From Pilimelia anulata (GTDB lineage Bacteria; Actinomycetota; Actinomycetes; Mycobacteriales; Micromonosporaceae), in NCBI RefSeq assembly GCF_014647895.1, contig NZ_BMQB01000006.1:124001-188000 (forward strand): a DNA stretch of 64,000 bases, read 5' to 3'. Of this stretch, positions 8,737 through 16,961 are shown piece by piece. Under the pieces are notes generated by a model that made no database searches, was not told the DNA's origin, and saw only the letters and a program-made list of their open reading frames with translations. Numbering within the stretch: the stretch's first letter is position 1; each line of letters begins with the position of its first letter. The translations under genes were made by a program, and so were the position numbers.

Positions 8737-9624
8737 GTGACCACGCAGCAACCTCTGCGCGGTGACGTCGCGGTTCTCGTTCCTGCGGCCGGGCTCGGCA
8801 CCCGGCTCGGGCCGGGGGCGCCGAAGGCGCTCCGTACGCTCGCCGGCGCCCCGATCCTCTGGCACGCCGTCCGGCGACTGGCAGCCGCGCCCAGTGTGGG
8901 GGCGATCGTGGTGGCCGCTCCGCCGGGCGACGTACCGTACGTCCGCGACCTGCTCGCCGATGCGGTCGCGCTCGGTACCTCCGTTCCACCCGTGACGATC
9001 CCACCGGAGCGCGGGGCCGCCGCCGGGGCTGGGGATACCCCCGGGGCGGCCGCCGCATTACCGGAGTATGGATCTGACGTAGCCCCTGACCAGGGCGTTC
9101 CCGCTTCCGGCGAAAAAGTTTCTCCCACTGTGGAGCGGCCCCCGGTGGTCCTCGTGGTGGCCGGCGGGGCCACCCGGCAGGCGTCCGTCGCCGCGGCGCT
9201 CGCCGCCGCCCCCGCCGGGCTCGACATCGTCGCCGTGCACGACGCCGCCCGCGCGCTCGCGCCGGTCGCGCTGGTCGAGGCGGTCGCCGCCGCGGTCCGG
9301 GCCGGCGCGCCGGCCGTCGTACCGGTGCTGCCGGTCGTCGACACCGTCCGCGGCGTCGACGCCGCCGGGGCGCTCGCCGGCGTGGTGGACCGGGCCGCGC
9401 TGCGCCGCGTCCAGACCCCGCAGGGCTTCGCCCGCGCGGTGCTGGCCCGGGCGCACGCCGCCGCGGCGGACGACCGCACCGACGACGCCGGGCTGGTGGA
9501 GGCGCTCGGCGTACCGGTGGCGGCGGTGCCCGGCGCGGAGGCCGCATTCAAGATCACCACGCCGTACGACCTGGCGCTCGCCGAGGCCCTCCTCGCCCGC
9601 GCGGGCGGGGAGGGGGAGTCGTAG
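8737..9624 (+). CDS. ispD: 2-C-methyl-D-erythritol 4-phosphate cytidylyltransferase with internal insertion
   Basis: IspD activates MEP with CTP in the non-mevalonate isoprenoid pathway. The nucleotide-binding signature [17 protein letters not shown] is at residues 16-32, and the C-terminal half has [17 protein letters not shown] and a terminal [16 protein letters not shown]. The start is GTG at 8737. At 295 aa it is about 60 residues longer than usual: residues about 78-135 (8968-9141), between two conserved strands, are a Pro/Gly/Ala/Ser-rich stretch encoded by visibly lower-GC DNA. The flanking motifs are intact, so the enzyme is probably active with a loop insertion. ispF follows after 10 bp. 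Confidence 0.93.
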   Translation: MTTQQPLRGDVAVLVPAAGLGTRLGPGAPKALRTLAGAPILWHAVRRLAAAPSVGAIVVAAPPGDVPYVRDLLADAVALGTSVPPVTIPPERGAAAGAGDTPGAAAALPEYGSDVAPDQGVPASGEKVSPTVERPPVVLVVAGGATRQASVAAALAAAPAGLDIVAVHDAARALAPVALVEAVAAAVRAGAPAVVPVLPVVDTVRGVDAAGALAGVVDRAALRRVQTPQGFARAVLARAHAAAADDRTDDAGLVEALGVPVAAVPGAEAAFKITTPYDLALAEALLARAGGEGES

Positions 9625-9634
9625 GCTGGCTCGG

Positions 9635-10120
9635 GTGAGCGCACCCCGGATCGGCATCGGTACCGACGTGCACGCCTTCGACCCCGACCGGCCCTGCTGG
9701 GTCGCCGGCCTGCACTGGCCCGACCAGCCCGGCCTCGCCGGCCACTCCGACGGCGACGTCGCCGCCCACGCCGCCTGCGACGCCCTGCTCTCGGCGGCCG
9801 ACCTGGGCGACCTCGGCAGCAACTACGGCACCGACCGCCCCGAGTGGGCGGGCGCGGCGGGCACGGCGCTGCTCGCCGAGACCGCGCGCCGGGTGCGCGC
9901 GGCGGGGTACGCCATCGGCAACGTCTCGATCCAGGTCATCGGCGTCCGCCCGCGCCTCGGCCCGCGCCGGGCGCAGGCGCAGCGGGCGCTCGCCGACGCG
10001 CTCGGCGCGCCGGTCACCGTCGCCGGTACCACCACCGACGGCCTCGGCCTGACCGGCCGCGGCGAGGGGCTCGCGGCGATCGCCGTCGCGCTCGTCCACG
10101 CCGCGCCGCCGGGGGCGTAG
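9635..10120 (+). CDS. ispF: 2-C-methyl-D-erythritol 2,4-cyclodiphosphate synthase
   Basis: IspF cyclises CDP-ME 2-phosphate to MEcPP. The 161-residue protein has the metal ligands D11 and H13 (GIGTDVHAF) and H45 ([16 protein letters not shown]), and the ending [19 protein letters not shown] that shapes the trimer active site. GTG start. In mycobacteria cysS follows; here a repeat-bearing membrane protein gene begins 2 bp after the stop. Confidence 0.97.
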   Translation: MSAPRIGIGTDVHAFDPDRPCWVAGLHWPDQPGLAGHSDGDVAAHAACDALLSAADLGDLGSNYGTDRPEWAGAAGTALLAETARRVRAAGYAIGNVSIQVIGVRPRLGPRRAQAQRALADALGAPVTVAGTTTDGLGLTGRGEGLAAIAVALVHAAPPGA

Positions 10121-10122
10121 CG

Positions 10123-11802
10123 GTGGACGCCACCGCCCGGGACCGGGCCGAGCTGATGGCCGCCCTCGGCTGCTACGACGACGCCGTCGCCGAACTGGCG
10201 GCGGCACCGGCGGACGGGGCGACGGCCCTGCTCCGGGCCCGCATCGCCGTCGCCGCCGGCCGCCCGCAGGACGCCCTCGACGCCCTCGACGCCGCACCCT
10301 CCGCGGGGCCGGGCGATGTCGGACCCTCCGCGGGGCCGGGCGATGTCGGACCCTCCGCGGGGTCGGGCGATGTCGGACCCTCCGCGGGGTCGGGCGATAC
10401 CGGGCCTTCCGCGGGGTCGGGCGATACCGGGCCTTCCGCGGGGCCGGGCGATACCGCGCGGCCCGCCGGTGGTCCCGGGCTCACCGGCGGAGCGGGGAGC
10501 GGTTCGGGGTCCGGAGCTGTCGATGGCCCGGGATCCGCCGGGGGCGGGTCCGTCGGTGGTGTGGGATTCGGTGGCGGCGGGACGTCCGACAGCTCGGGCT
10601 CTGCCGGCGGCGCGGGGTCGGGCGGCGGTCGCGGTGGCGCGGCGGGGTCCGGTGTCGGCGAGGTGGCGGTGCTGAGCGTGCGGGCGATGGCGTTGATCGA
10701 CCTGCGCCGGTACCGGCGGGCGGCGGCGCTCGGCGCGCGGATCCTCGCCGGCTGGGCGGCCGATGTGGACGCGCTCTGCGCCGGCGCCGGGGCGCTGGCC
10801 GAGTCGCGCAACGGGCCGCGGGCGCTGTCGGCGGCCTGGGACGCGGTCCGGCTCGCCCCGGAGCAGGCGCGCACCCACCTCGTCCTCGGCCTGGTCGCGG
10901 CGGGGCTGGGGCAGTACGAGCTGGCGGCGCGCGCGTACGCGGAGGCGCTGGAGCGGGAGCCGGACCTGGCGGCCATCGCGAACGATCCCGGCGTGGGGCG
11001 GCTGGAGATCCGGCGGCAGCACCGGGCGCTGGAGCGACTGCTCGGGCTGGGCCCCGGCGGCGCCCCGCCGCTCACCGGCCCCGAGCCGACCACCCCGACC
11101 CCACCCGGCGGCCCCGGCCGCCCCGGCACCGCCCGACCCGGCCCCGGCGACGGGAGCGGCAGGTCGGGCACCGGCCAGGACGGCGCCGGCCGCCGGCCCC
11201 CCGACCGGTTCGACGCGGGCGGCGCCGCCGAGCGGTTCGACGCCGCTGCCGCCGCCGGCCGCCGGGACGCGGCAGCCGCCGCCGGGCGCGCGGAGGCGGC
11301 CGCGGGAGCCGACCGGTCCACGGCCGACGGCCCCGGGGCCGGCGGACGGGATTCGGCCGGGGTGGCGGGTGCCGACGGCGCGGTCCGCGCACCGGACCCG
11401 GCCGACCGGGCGCCCGAGCCGCCCGCCGGAGCGGGTCCGTCCGGTGCCGGTCCGTGGGGCGGCGCCGGGGCGGTCCGGCGCGACGGCCAGCGGGTGCGGG
11501 AGGCGGCCGTCGCCACCCACGGCAGCGCGCTGGCCGCCGTACTCGTCGTCGGCGCCGGCCTGCCGCTGCTCGGCGGGGCCGTCGCCCTGCTCGCCGGCCT
11601 GCTCGCGGTGGTCCTCGGCGGCGCGGCCGTCGGGCTGTGGGCACGGGCGCGGTTCGCCCGGACCGGCCGGACGCTCGGCGCGCTCGCCGCCGGCCTGCTG
11701 GGCGCGGCCGCCCTCGCCGCGCTCGCCGCGACCGGTCTCTGGTGGCCGCTGATCCCGGCCGCCCTGGCCGCCACCGCGGGCCTGGTCCGCACCCGCCGCT
11801 GA
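10123..11802 (+). CDS. Tetratricopeptide-like membrane protein with nonapeptide repeats
   Basis: Not assigned to a named family. The 559-residue protein has a short helical N-terminus (about 1-58: a YDDAVAEL repeat-like helix pair), six tandem copies of a P-S-A-G-x-G-D-x-G nonapeptide (about 59-112), a Gly/Ser linker, a TPR-like helical region (about 185-310: RRYRRAAALGARIL, GQYELAARAYAEALEREPDLA), a long Pro/Gly/Ala/Arg-rich disordered segment, and a C-terminal membrane domain with three or four hydrophobic helices (about 465-555). The start GTG at 10123 lies 2 bp after ispF, implying cotranscription. The plan suggests a membrane-anchored scaffold; the function is unknown. Confidence 0.7.
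   Translation: MDATARDRAELMAALGCYDDAVAELAAAPADGATALLRARIAVAAGRPQDALDALDAAPSAGPGDVGPSAGPGDVGPSAGSGDVGPSAGSGDTGPSAGSGDTGPSAGPGDTARPAGGPGLTGGAGSGSGSGAVDGPGSAGGGSVGGVGFGGGGTSDSSGSAGGAGSGGGRGGAAGSGVGEVAVLSVRAMALIDLRRYRRAAALGARILAGWAADVDALCAGAGALAESRNGPRALSAAWDAVRLAPEQARTHLVLGLVAAGLGQYELAARAYAEALEREPDLAAIANDPGVGRLEIRRQHRALERLLGLGPGGAPPLTGPEPTTPTPPGGPGRPGTARPGPGDGSGRSGTGQDGAGRRPPDRFDAGGAAERFDAAAAAGRRDAAAAAGRAEAAAGADRSTADGPGAGGRDSAGVAGADGAVRAPDPADRAPEPPAGAGPSGAGPWGGAGAVRRDGQRVREAAVATHGSALAAVLVVGAGLPLLGGAVALLAGLLAVVLGGAAVGLWARARFARTGRTLGALAAGLLGAAALAALAATGLWWPLIPAALAATAGLVRTRR
10297..10458 (+). repeat. Six tandem 27 bp repeats inside a coding region
   Basis: Six in-frame 27 bp units encode the nonapeptide P-S-A-G-(P/S)-G-D-(V/T)-(G/A). 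Units 1-2 have GP and DV, unit 3 GS and DV, units 4-5 GS and DT, unit 6 GP and DTA. The stepwise variants show successive duplication, so copy number is probably variable between strains. Confidence 0.95.
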
Positions 11803-11835
11803 CCCGCCGGCCAACGGCCGACGGGGCGGGAAGTC

Positions 11836-11891
11836 CGTTCGGGGCGGGCGGCCGGCACTCCACCCCTGGCACCGGCCGCCCGCCCCGAACG
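11836..11891. terminator. Bidirectional hairpin terminator
   Basis: Perfect 20 bp arms (11836-11855 and 11872-11891) flank a 16 nt loop between two convergent genes ending at 11802 and 11908. There is no T tract, as is usual in high-GC actinobacteria. Confidence 0.8.
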
Positions 11892-11907
11892 TGTCCGCGG
11901 GTGGTGC

Positions 11908-12369
11908 CTACTCCGTGTCCGAGGCCGCGATGCGGCCCTTCTCCAGGTACACGTTGACGCGGCCCGGCCGCAGGTCCGTCGTGACGACGTAGCACTCGTT
12001 GTCGGCGCCGACCACCCGGATCTCCGCCTTGGCGCCGAGCCGCTTGCGCAGCGCGTCGACGGTCAGCCCCCGGTACGGCGTCGGGGTGGGGAACATCCCG
12101 GCCCGCTCGGCGGCGGTGCACGGCGTGCCGCTCTGGCCGCCCGGCGACCGCTGCGGCGGCTGGGCGTCGCCGCCCGGCGGGGCGGTCCGGCGGCCGTCGC
12201 CCGCCGGTGGCGGGGAGGGCAGCGTGGGGGACGGCTCGGCGCTCGCGGTGGGGGAGCCGCCGGCGAGCGGCGGCACCACGGTGGCGTCCCCGTCGGCGCA
12301 CCCGGCGACGGCCAGGCAGCCGCCGACGGCGAGCGCGAGGAGGGCGGGGCGTACTCGACTGCGCATCAT
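11908..12369 (-). CDS. Lipoprotein with I78-like protease inhibitor domain
   Basis: This 153-residue protein starts MMRSRVRPALLALAVGG and has a lipobox VAGC, so it is predicted to be a lipid-anchored envelope protein. A Pro/Ser/Gly linker leads to a C-terminal domain with GLTVDALRKRLGAKAEIRVV, then TTDLRPGRVNVYLEKGRI. That last segment matches the pattern of the I78 (potato inhibitor I-like) family, D-x-R-P-x-R-x-N-V-x-L. The upstream paralogue ends in TGATG, so the two are translationally coupled. The inhibitor assignment rests on pattern recall. Confidence 0.6.
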   Translation of the reverse strand: MMRSRVRPALLALAVGGCLAVAGCADGDATVVPPLAGGSPTASAEPSPTLPSPPPAGDGRRTAPPGGDAQPPQRSPGGQSGTPCTAAERAGMFPTPTPYRGLTVDALRKRLGAKAEIRVVGADNECYVVTTDLRPGRVNVYLEKGRIAASDTE

Positions 12370-12794
12370 CACCCCATCGTTGCGCGGACGACGACGCCGC
12401 GCTCCAGGTAGACGTTGGTCCGGGCGGGGTTGTAGTCCCGGGTGAGCGGGGCGCAGCGCCCGTCCTGCCCGATGACACGCAGCAGGGCGCCGCCCAGTTC
12501 GGTCCGCACCTCGGTGAGCGAGCGGCCGAGGTGGGCGCGGACGGCCGGCCCGACGAGGGCGTCGTCCGCGGTGCAGGCGTGCTGGTACGGCGCCGGGTCG
12601 TCGGCCGGCACCGTGGGCGCCACGGGGTAGCCGGGGAGGGTGCCCGCGTCGGCGGTCGGCGGGTTGCCGGGCACGACGAGGGCGAGCGCGGCCGCGGCGC
12701 CGACGGCGATGGCCGCGGTGCCGAACAGCAGCCGTCGCGGGGCGCGGCGGCGGTGGGGCGCCACGCTCGCGGCGCCCGGGTCGGTGGTGCTCAT
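12369..12794 (-). CDS. Membrane-anchored I78-like protease inhibitor domain protein
   Basis: A 141-residue paralogue of the following lipoprotein. It has an Arg-rich cytoplasmic start, one transmembrane helix (about 23-43), a short Pro-rich stalk and a C-terminal domain with two cysteines and TRDYNPARTNVYLERGVV. The ATG at 12794 was preferred to one 69 bp upstream because the upstream stretch runs into a hairpin behind hmgA and lacks family features. The stop overlaps the next start (TGATG). Target proteases, if any, are unknown. Confidence 0.6.
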   Translation of the reverse strand: MSTTDPGAASVAPHRRRAPRRLLFGTAAIAVGAAAALALVVPGNPPTADAGTLPGYPVAPTVPADDPAPYQHACTADDALVGPAVRAHLGRSLTEVRTELGGALLRVIGQDGRCAPLTRDYNPARTNVYLERGVVVRATMG

Positions 12795-12849
12795 GTCGGA
12801 TCGGACGCACCGCGGGCCCCCGCGGATCCATGTCGGTCCGGTAATAACC

Positions 12850-12885
12850 CGGCGGGGGCCCACCCGTCCGGGTCGGCCCCCGCCG
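12850..12885 (-). terminator. Hairpin downstream of hmgA
   Basis: 11 bp GC arms (12850-12860, 12875-12885) around a 14 nt loop that can itself pair (ACCCG/CGGGT) lie directly after the hmgA stop. It separates hmgA from the downstream I78-like pair. Confidence 0.7.
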
Positions 12886-12900
12886 CGACGGATGGGCGGT

Positions 12901-14067
12901 TCAGTCGGGCTGGCGGTTCCAGGTCCAGGCGTAGTTGTCGTCCTCGCAGGCCAGGGCCGGTTCGCACAGGTCCAGCGGGCGGAAGGTGTCGACCATGACG
13001 GCCAGCTCGTCGAAGTAGTCGGCGCCGATCGACCGCTCGGCCGCGCCGGGCTGCGGCCCGTGGGTGAAGCCGGACGGGTGCAGCGAGATCGACCCCTGGC
13101 CGATGCCGGAGCCGCGCCGGGCCTCGTAGTTGCCGCCGGTGTAGAAGAGCATCTCGTCGGAGTCGACGTTGTGGTGGTTGTACGGCACCGGGATCGCCAG
13201 CGGGTGGTAGTCGACCTTGCGCGGGACGAACGAGCAGATCACGAAGTTCGGCCCGGCGAACGTCTGGTGCGCCGGCGGCGGCTGGTGGATCCGGCCGGTG
13301 ATCGGCTCGAAGTCGTGGATCGAGAAGATCCACGGGTACTGGTGGCCGTCCCAGCCGACGACGTCGAACGGGTGCTGGGCGTACGTGTGCTTGGTCCAGC
13401 CGCGGCGGTGCTGGACGAGCACGTCCACGTCGGTGGCGTCGACCTGGATCAGCTCGGCCGGGCCGCGGATGTCCCGCTCGCAGTACGGCGAGTGCTCCAG
13501 GTACTGCCCGCGCACCGACAGGTACCGCTTCGGCGGGCCGATGTGCCCGCTGGCCTCGATGCCGAGGATCCGGACCGGGCCGCCGGTGGGCACCACCCGG
13601 TAGATCGTCGAGGTGGGGATCAGCACGTAGTCGCCGGGGACCGCGTCGAGCACGCCGAAGCTGGTCTCGACCCGGGCGGTGCCGGCCTCGATGTACAGGC
13701 ACTCGTCGCCGATGGCGTTGCGGTACAGCGGCGAGGGGGTGTCGGCGAGCACGTACGACACCCGGACGTCGTCGTTGGCCAGCAGGTGCTGCCGGCCGAG
13801 GACCGCGTCGGTACCGGACGAGTCGAGCTTGTGGGTGACGAGGTGGCGCGGCTTGAGCGGCCGGTTGGGCTGCCGGCTCCACGCGGGCGGGGTGTACGCC
13901 TCGGCGGCGGTGATCGCCGTGGGCGCGTGCCGGTGGTACAGCAGCGACGAGTCGGAGGAGAAGCCCTCCTGGCCCATCAGCTCCTCCGCGTACAGCCCGC
14001 CGTCGGGCTTGCGGAACTGGGTGTGCCGCTTCCGCGGCACCTCGCCGAGACTGCGGTAGTGCGGCAT
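12901..14067 (-). CDS. hmgA: Homogentisate 1,2-dioxygenase
   Basis: HmgA opens the homogentisate ring to 4-maleylacetoacetate with non-heme iron in the tyrosine degradation pathway. The 388-residue protein has the double cupin fold; candidate iron ligands are in YNHHNVDSDEMLFY (H298/H299, E305) and H336 in SLHPSGFTHGP. The ATG at 14067 has a GGGAGG site 8 nt upstream. It is divergent from an unknown gene and fahA, with a perfect 17 bp palindrome in the shared 121 bp control region. Confidence 0.95.
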   Translation of the reverse strand: MPHYRSLGEVPRKRHTQFRKPDGGLYAEELMGQEGFSSDSSLLYHRHAPTAITAAEAYTPPAWSRQPNRPLKPRHLVTHKLDSSGTDAVLGRQHLLANDDVRVSYVLADTPSPLYRNAIGDECLYIEAGTARVETSFGVLDAVPGDYVLIPTSTIYRVVPTGGPVRILGIEASGHIGPPKRYLSVRGQYLEHSPYCERDIRGPAELIQVDATDVDVLVQHRRGWTKHTYAQHPFDVVGWDGHQYPWIFSIHDFEPITGRIHQPPPAHQTFAGPNFVICSFVPRKVDYHPLAIPVPYNHHNVDSDEMLFYTGGNYEARRGSGIGQGSISLHPSGFTHGPQPGAAERSIGADYFDELAVMVDTFRPLDLCEPALACEDDNYAWTWNRQPD

Positions 14068-14131
14068 GGCTCTGCCTCCCGAAACGGTCCGACTGCGGGT
14101 GCGGTCCGAGCGGGCGGGTGTTGCCAAGAGG

Positions 14132-14148
14132 CGTCCGATAATCGGACG
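14132..14148. promoter_or_regulatory. Palindromic operator candidate between hmgA and fahA operons
   Basis: CGTCCGAT-A-ATCGGACG is a perfect 8+1+8 palindrome in the 121 bp divergent intergenic region. A second imperfect element, GGAC-GTTGTT-GTCC, begins inside it at 14144. One bound repressor could control both transcription units. No regulator gene lies next to it. Confidence 0.65.
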
Positions 14149-14188
14149 TTGTTGTCCGCTCTCTGTAGCGTCCACTAGGTTGTCACCT

Positions 14189-15106
14189 GTGTCAACGCAG
14201 CAGTCAGCGTCCACCGCCAAGCCGGGGTCCGCCGTGCCCGCACCGGCTGTCCCCGCCCTCTTCGCCGGGCTCGTCGACGACGCCGCCGTCTTCCCGCCCG
14301 GCAGCGCGCCGCTGCCCGACGCGGTCGCCGCGCACCGGCGGCACCGCGCCGCGTGGTACGCCGACCTGGTCGGCCCGCTGCTCCTGCCGGCCTCGGCGCT
14401 GCCCGCCGCGGCCGAGCTGCTCGGGCCCGACGAGACCGTCGCGATCGGCCTGATCGGCGACACCGGCGTGGCCGGCCTGCCGGCCGCGCTCGCCGGCGCC
14501 GACCCGCGGTTCGCCGTCCATCAGGCCGAGGTCGCCGTCGCCAAGCGCGGCGAGGACCCGCAGCCCGGCCTGGCCGCGCTCATCGCGCACTACCGGGCCC
14601 GGCCGCAGCTCCGCGGGTACGCCGAGATCCCGCTGGCCACCGGCCTGCTCAGCGCCCTCGACGCCGTCGCCGCCGCCCGGGCCGGCGGGGTGTCGGTCGC
14701 GCCGAAGTTCCGCACCGGCGGGCTCGCCGCCGAACTGTTCCCGACGCCCGTCGAGCTGGCCGCCGTCATCTGCGCCTGCCGGGACCGGGAACTGCCGTTC
14801 AAGCTGACCGCCGGCCTGCACCACGCCGTCCGGCACACCGACCCCGGCACCGGGTTCACCCACCACGGGTTCCTCAACGTGCTCGTCGGCGCGGTCGGCG
14901 CCGCGCGCGGCGCCGAGGTCGACGAGATCGCCGAGCTGCTCGCCGCCACCGACCCCGCCCCGCTGGTCGCGGCCGTCGCCGACCGCACGGCCGCCGCCCG
15001 GCCGCTGTGGGTCGGGTACGGCTCGTGCAGCGTCACCGAGCCGCTGGACGACCTGATCGGACTCGGACTCATCGCCAACCCCCGAGGAGCGCAGCCAAGT
15101 GCCTGA
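14189..15106 (+). CDS. Unknown protein coupled to fumarylacetoacetase
   Basis: I do not recognise a named family. The 305-residue soluble protein has repeating beta-alpha segments ending in short polar motifs (LFAGLVDDAAVFPPG, GYAEIPL, VAPKFRTGG, PFKLTAGLHHAVRH, HHGFLNVLVGA, GYGSCSVTEPL), which suggests a TIM-barrel-like fold with conserved Lys, His and Arg near strand ends. The GTG start at 14189 was chosen because it follows the divergent control region. It overlaps fahA by 8 bp, so the two are coupled, and it is divergent from hmgA. The HmgA product must be isomerised before FahA can act, and no GST-zeta-type isomerase is recognisable here; a role in that step is only a hypothesis. Confidence 0.75.
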   Translation: MSTQQSASTAKPGSAVPAPAVPALFAGLVDDAAVFPPGSAPLPDAVAAHRRHRAAWYADLVGPLLLPASALPAAAELLGPDETVAIGLIGDTGVAGLPAALAGADPRFAVHQAEVAVAKRGEDPQPGLAALIAHYRARPQLRGYAEIPLATGLLSALDAVAAARAGGVSVAPKFRTGGLAAELFPTPVELAAVICACRDRELPFKLTAGLHHAVRHTDPGTGFTHHGFLNVLVGAVGAARGAEVDEIAELLAATDPAPLVAAVADRTAAARPLWVGYGSCSVTEPLDDLIGLGLIANPRGAQPSA

Positions 15107-16286
15107 CCAGACCGGCCCGTACGGGCTCCACCACCTGCCGTACGGCGTCTTCTCCCGCGCCGGCGACGCCCCGCGCGTCGGCGTGCGGATCGGGGACGAG
15201 GTGTTCGACCTCGCCGGCGCCGAGGCGGCCGGGCTGGTCGACGCCGGGGGCGCGTTCGCCGCGCCGACGCTCAACGCGCACCTGGCGCAGGGCCGGGCGG
15301 CCTGGGCCGCCGCCCGGGAGCGGATCACCGCCGTGCTGCGCGCCGGCGGCGACGCCGTGGCCGGGCTGCTGCACCCGCTGGCCGGGGTCGAGCTGCGGCT
15401 GCCGTTCGCGGTCGGCGACTACGTCGACTTCTACTCCTCCGAGCACCACGCCGCGAACCTCGGCGCGCTGCTGCGGCCGGGCTCGCCGCCGCTGCTGCCG
15501 AACTGGAAGCACATCCCGATCGGGTACCACGGCCGCGCCGGCACGGTCGTCGTCTCCGGCACCGACGTCGTCCGGCCCCGCGGGCAGCGCAAGGCGCCGG
15601 CCGCGGACGCCCCGACGTACGGGCCGACCGCGCGGCTGGACATCGAGGCCGAGGTCGGCTTCGTCGTCGGCACCGGCTCGGCGCTGGGCGAGCGGGTCGG
15701 CGTGGACGCGTTCGCCGACCACGTGTTCGGCGTGGTGCTGGTCAACGACTGGTCCGCCCGGGACATCCAGGGCTGGGAGTACCAGCCGCTCGGCCCGTTC
15801 CTCGGCAAGAGCTTCGCGACCTCGGTCAGCGCGTGGGTGACCCCGCTGGCCGCGCTGGCCGGGGCGTGGGTGCCGGCACCGGTGCAGGACCCGCCGGTGC
15901 TGCCGTACCTCACCGGCGAGGCCCACCTCGGCCTCGACCTCACGCTCGAGGTCGAGTGGAACGGCACTGTCGTCTCCCGGCCGCCGTTCGCGCCGATGTA
16001 CTGGACGCCGGCCCAGCAGCTCGCCCACCTGACCGCCAACGGCGCGTCGATCCGCCCCGGCGACCTGTACGCCTCGGGGACGGTCTCCGGCCCGGAGCGC
16101 GACCAGACCGGCTCGCTGTTCGAGCTGACGTGGGGCGGCGCCGAGCCGGTCACCGTCGGCGACGCCAAGCGCGGCTTCCTGGAGGACGGCGACACGATCA
16201 CCCTGCGGGCCACCGCGCCCGGCCCGGACGGCGCCGTGGTCGCGCTCGGCGAGGTCGTCGGGACGATCCTGCCCGCCCGGCCGTAG
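15099..16286 (+). CDS. fahA: Fumarylacetoacetase
   Basis: FahA hydrolyses 4-fumarylacetoacetate to fumarate and acetoacetate, the last step of tyrosine degradation. The 395-residue protein has an SH3-like N-terminal domain and the FAH catalytic domain: DFYSSEHHAANLG, GYHGRAGTVVVSG, the metal-binding LDIEAEVGFVVG, and VLVNDWSARDIQGWEYQPLGPFLGKSF. The GTG start at 15099 overlaps the unknown upstream gene. Confidence 0.96.
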   Translation: MPDQTGPYGLHHLPYGVFSRAGDAPRVGVRIGDEVFDLAGAEAAGLVDAGGAFAAPTLNAHLAQGRAAWAAARERITAVLRAGGDAVAGLLHPLAGVELRLPFAVGDYVDFYSSEHHAANLGALLRPGSPPLLPNWKHIPIGYHGRAGTVVVSGTDVVRPRGQRKAPAADAPTYGPTARLDIEAEVGFVVGTGSALGERVGVDAFADHVFGVVLVNDWSARDIQGWEYQPLGPFLGKSFATSVSAWVTPLAALAGAWVPAPVQDPPVLPYLTGEAHLGLDLTLEVEWNGTVVSRPPFAPMYWTPAQQLAHLTANGASIRPGDLYASGTVSGPERDQTGSLFELTWGGAEPVTVGDAKRGFLEDGDTITLRATAPGPDGAVVALGEVVGTILPARP

Positions 16287-16298
16287 CGGAACGGTCCT

Positions 16299-16333
16299 CG
16301 CGCGCCGGGATCCCCGCGGGATCCCGGCGCGCG
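16299..16333. terminator. Hairpin terminator after fahA
   Basis: Perfect 15 bp GC-rich arms with a 5 nt loop begin 13 bp after the fahA stop. They separate the homogentisate operon from the SRPBCC gene. Confidence 0.8.
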
Positions 16334-16408
16334 CTCGTCCGGCGAAGGGCGGGAACCCGCCCGGCGGTGCCGCTAGCGTGGGGTGGGGGTCGGCCCGAGG
16401 AGGACGGA

Positions 16409-16909
16409 TTGTCGACGATCACCGTGAGCCAGCACGTCGCCGCCCCGGTGGACCGGGTGTGGGCGCTGCTGACGGATGTACCCGGCCGCGCCGAGTGGCT
16501 CTCCACCGCCGGCGCGGTCGAGCCGGTGACGCCGCCGCCGTTCGCCGCCGGGACGGTCTGGCGGGAGACGCACCGGATGCCCGACGGCGCCGACGCCACC
16601 GAGGAGTACCGGGTGCTGGCCTGCGAGCCGCGGCACCGGTTCGTGCTCGGCTCGCCGGGGGAGGGCGCGGCGTACGAGACTGCCTACACCCTCGCGCCGG
16701 TCACCGAGGGGCGGCACCGCGGCGGGACGCTCGTGACCGTCGACCAGGAGGGCCACGCCGAGGGCGGCCGGGCCCGGATCCTCGAACTCGTCCTCGGCGG
16801 CCTCGCCACCCGGACGGCCGAGGGGGCGCTCCGGCAGGAGCTGGCCGACCTCGCCCGGGCCGCCGCCCACCCCGGCGGCGACGCGGACGGCGACGCCACC
16901 GCCGCCTGA
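16409..16909 (+). CDS. SRPBCC (START-like) family protein
   Basis: A 166-residue small-molecule-binding helix-grip protein. It begins STITVSQHVAAPVDRVWALLTDVPGRAEWL, the hallmark start of polyketide cyclase/dehydrase-like SRPBCC proteins, and ends in the long C-terminal helix and a Gly/Asp-rich tail. The TTG at 16409 was chosen because a strong gaggagg site lies just upstream and the conserved strand follows at once. The ligand is unknown; it stands alone after the fahA terminator. Confidence 0.78.
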   Translation: MSTITVSQHVAAPVDRVWALLTDVPGRAEWLSTAGAVEPVTPPPFAAGTVWRETHRMPDGADATEEYRVLACEPRHRFVLGSPGEGAAYETAYTLAPVTEGRHRGGTLVTVDQEGHAEGGRARILELVLGGLATRTAEGALRQELADLARAAAHPGGDADGDATAA

Positions 16910-16961
16910 CCGGACGGCCGGCCGCCGGCGGGGGTGCGGGCGCTCGGTAGGGTGCAGCACC

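Noticed and set aside
8968..9141. Frameshift or pseudogene in ispD
   Set aside because: The insertion keeps frame and both flanking catalytic regions are intact, so it is treated as a loop insertion.
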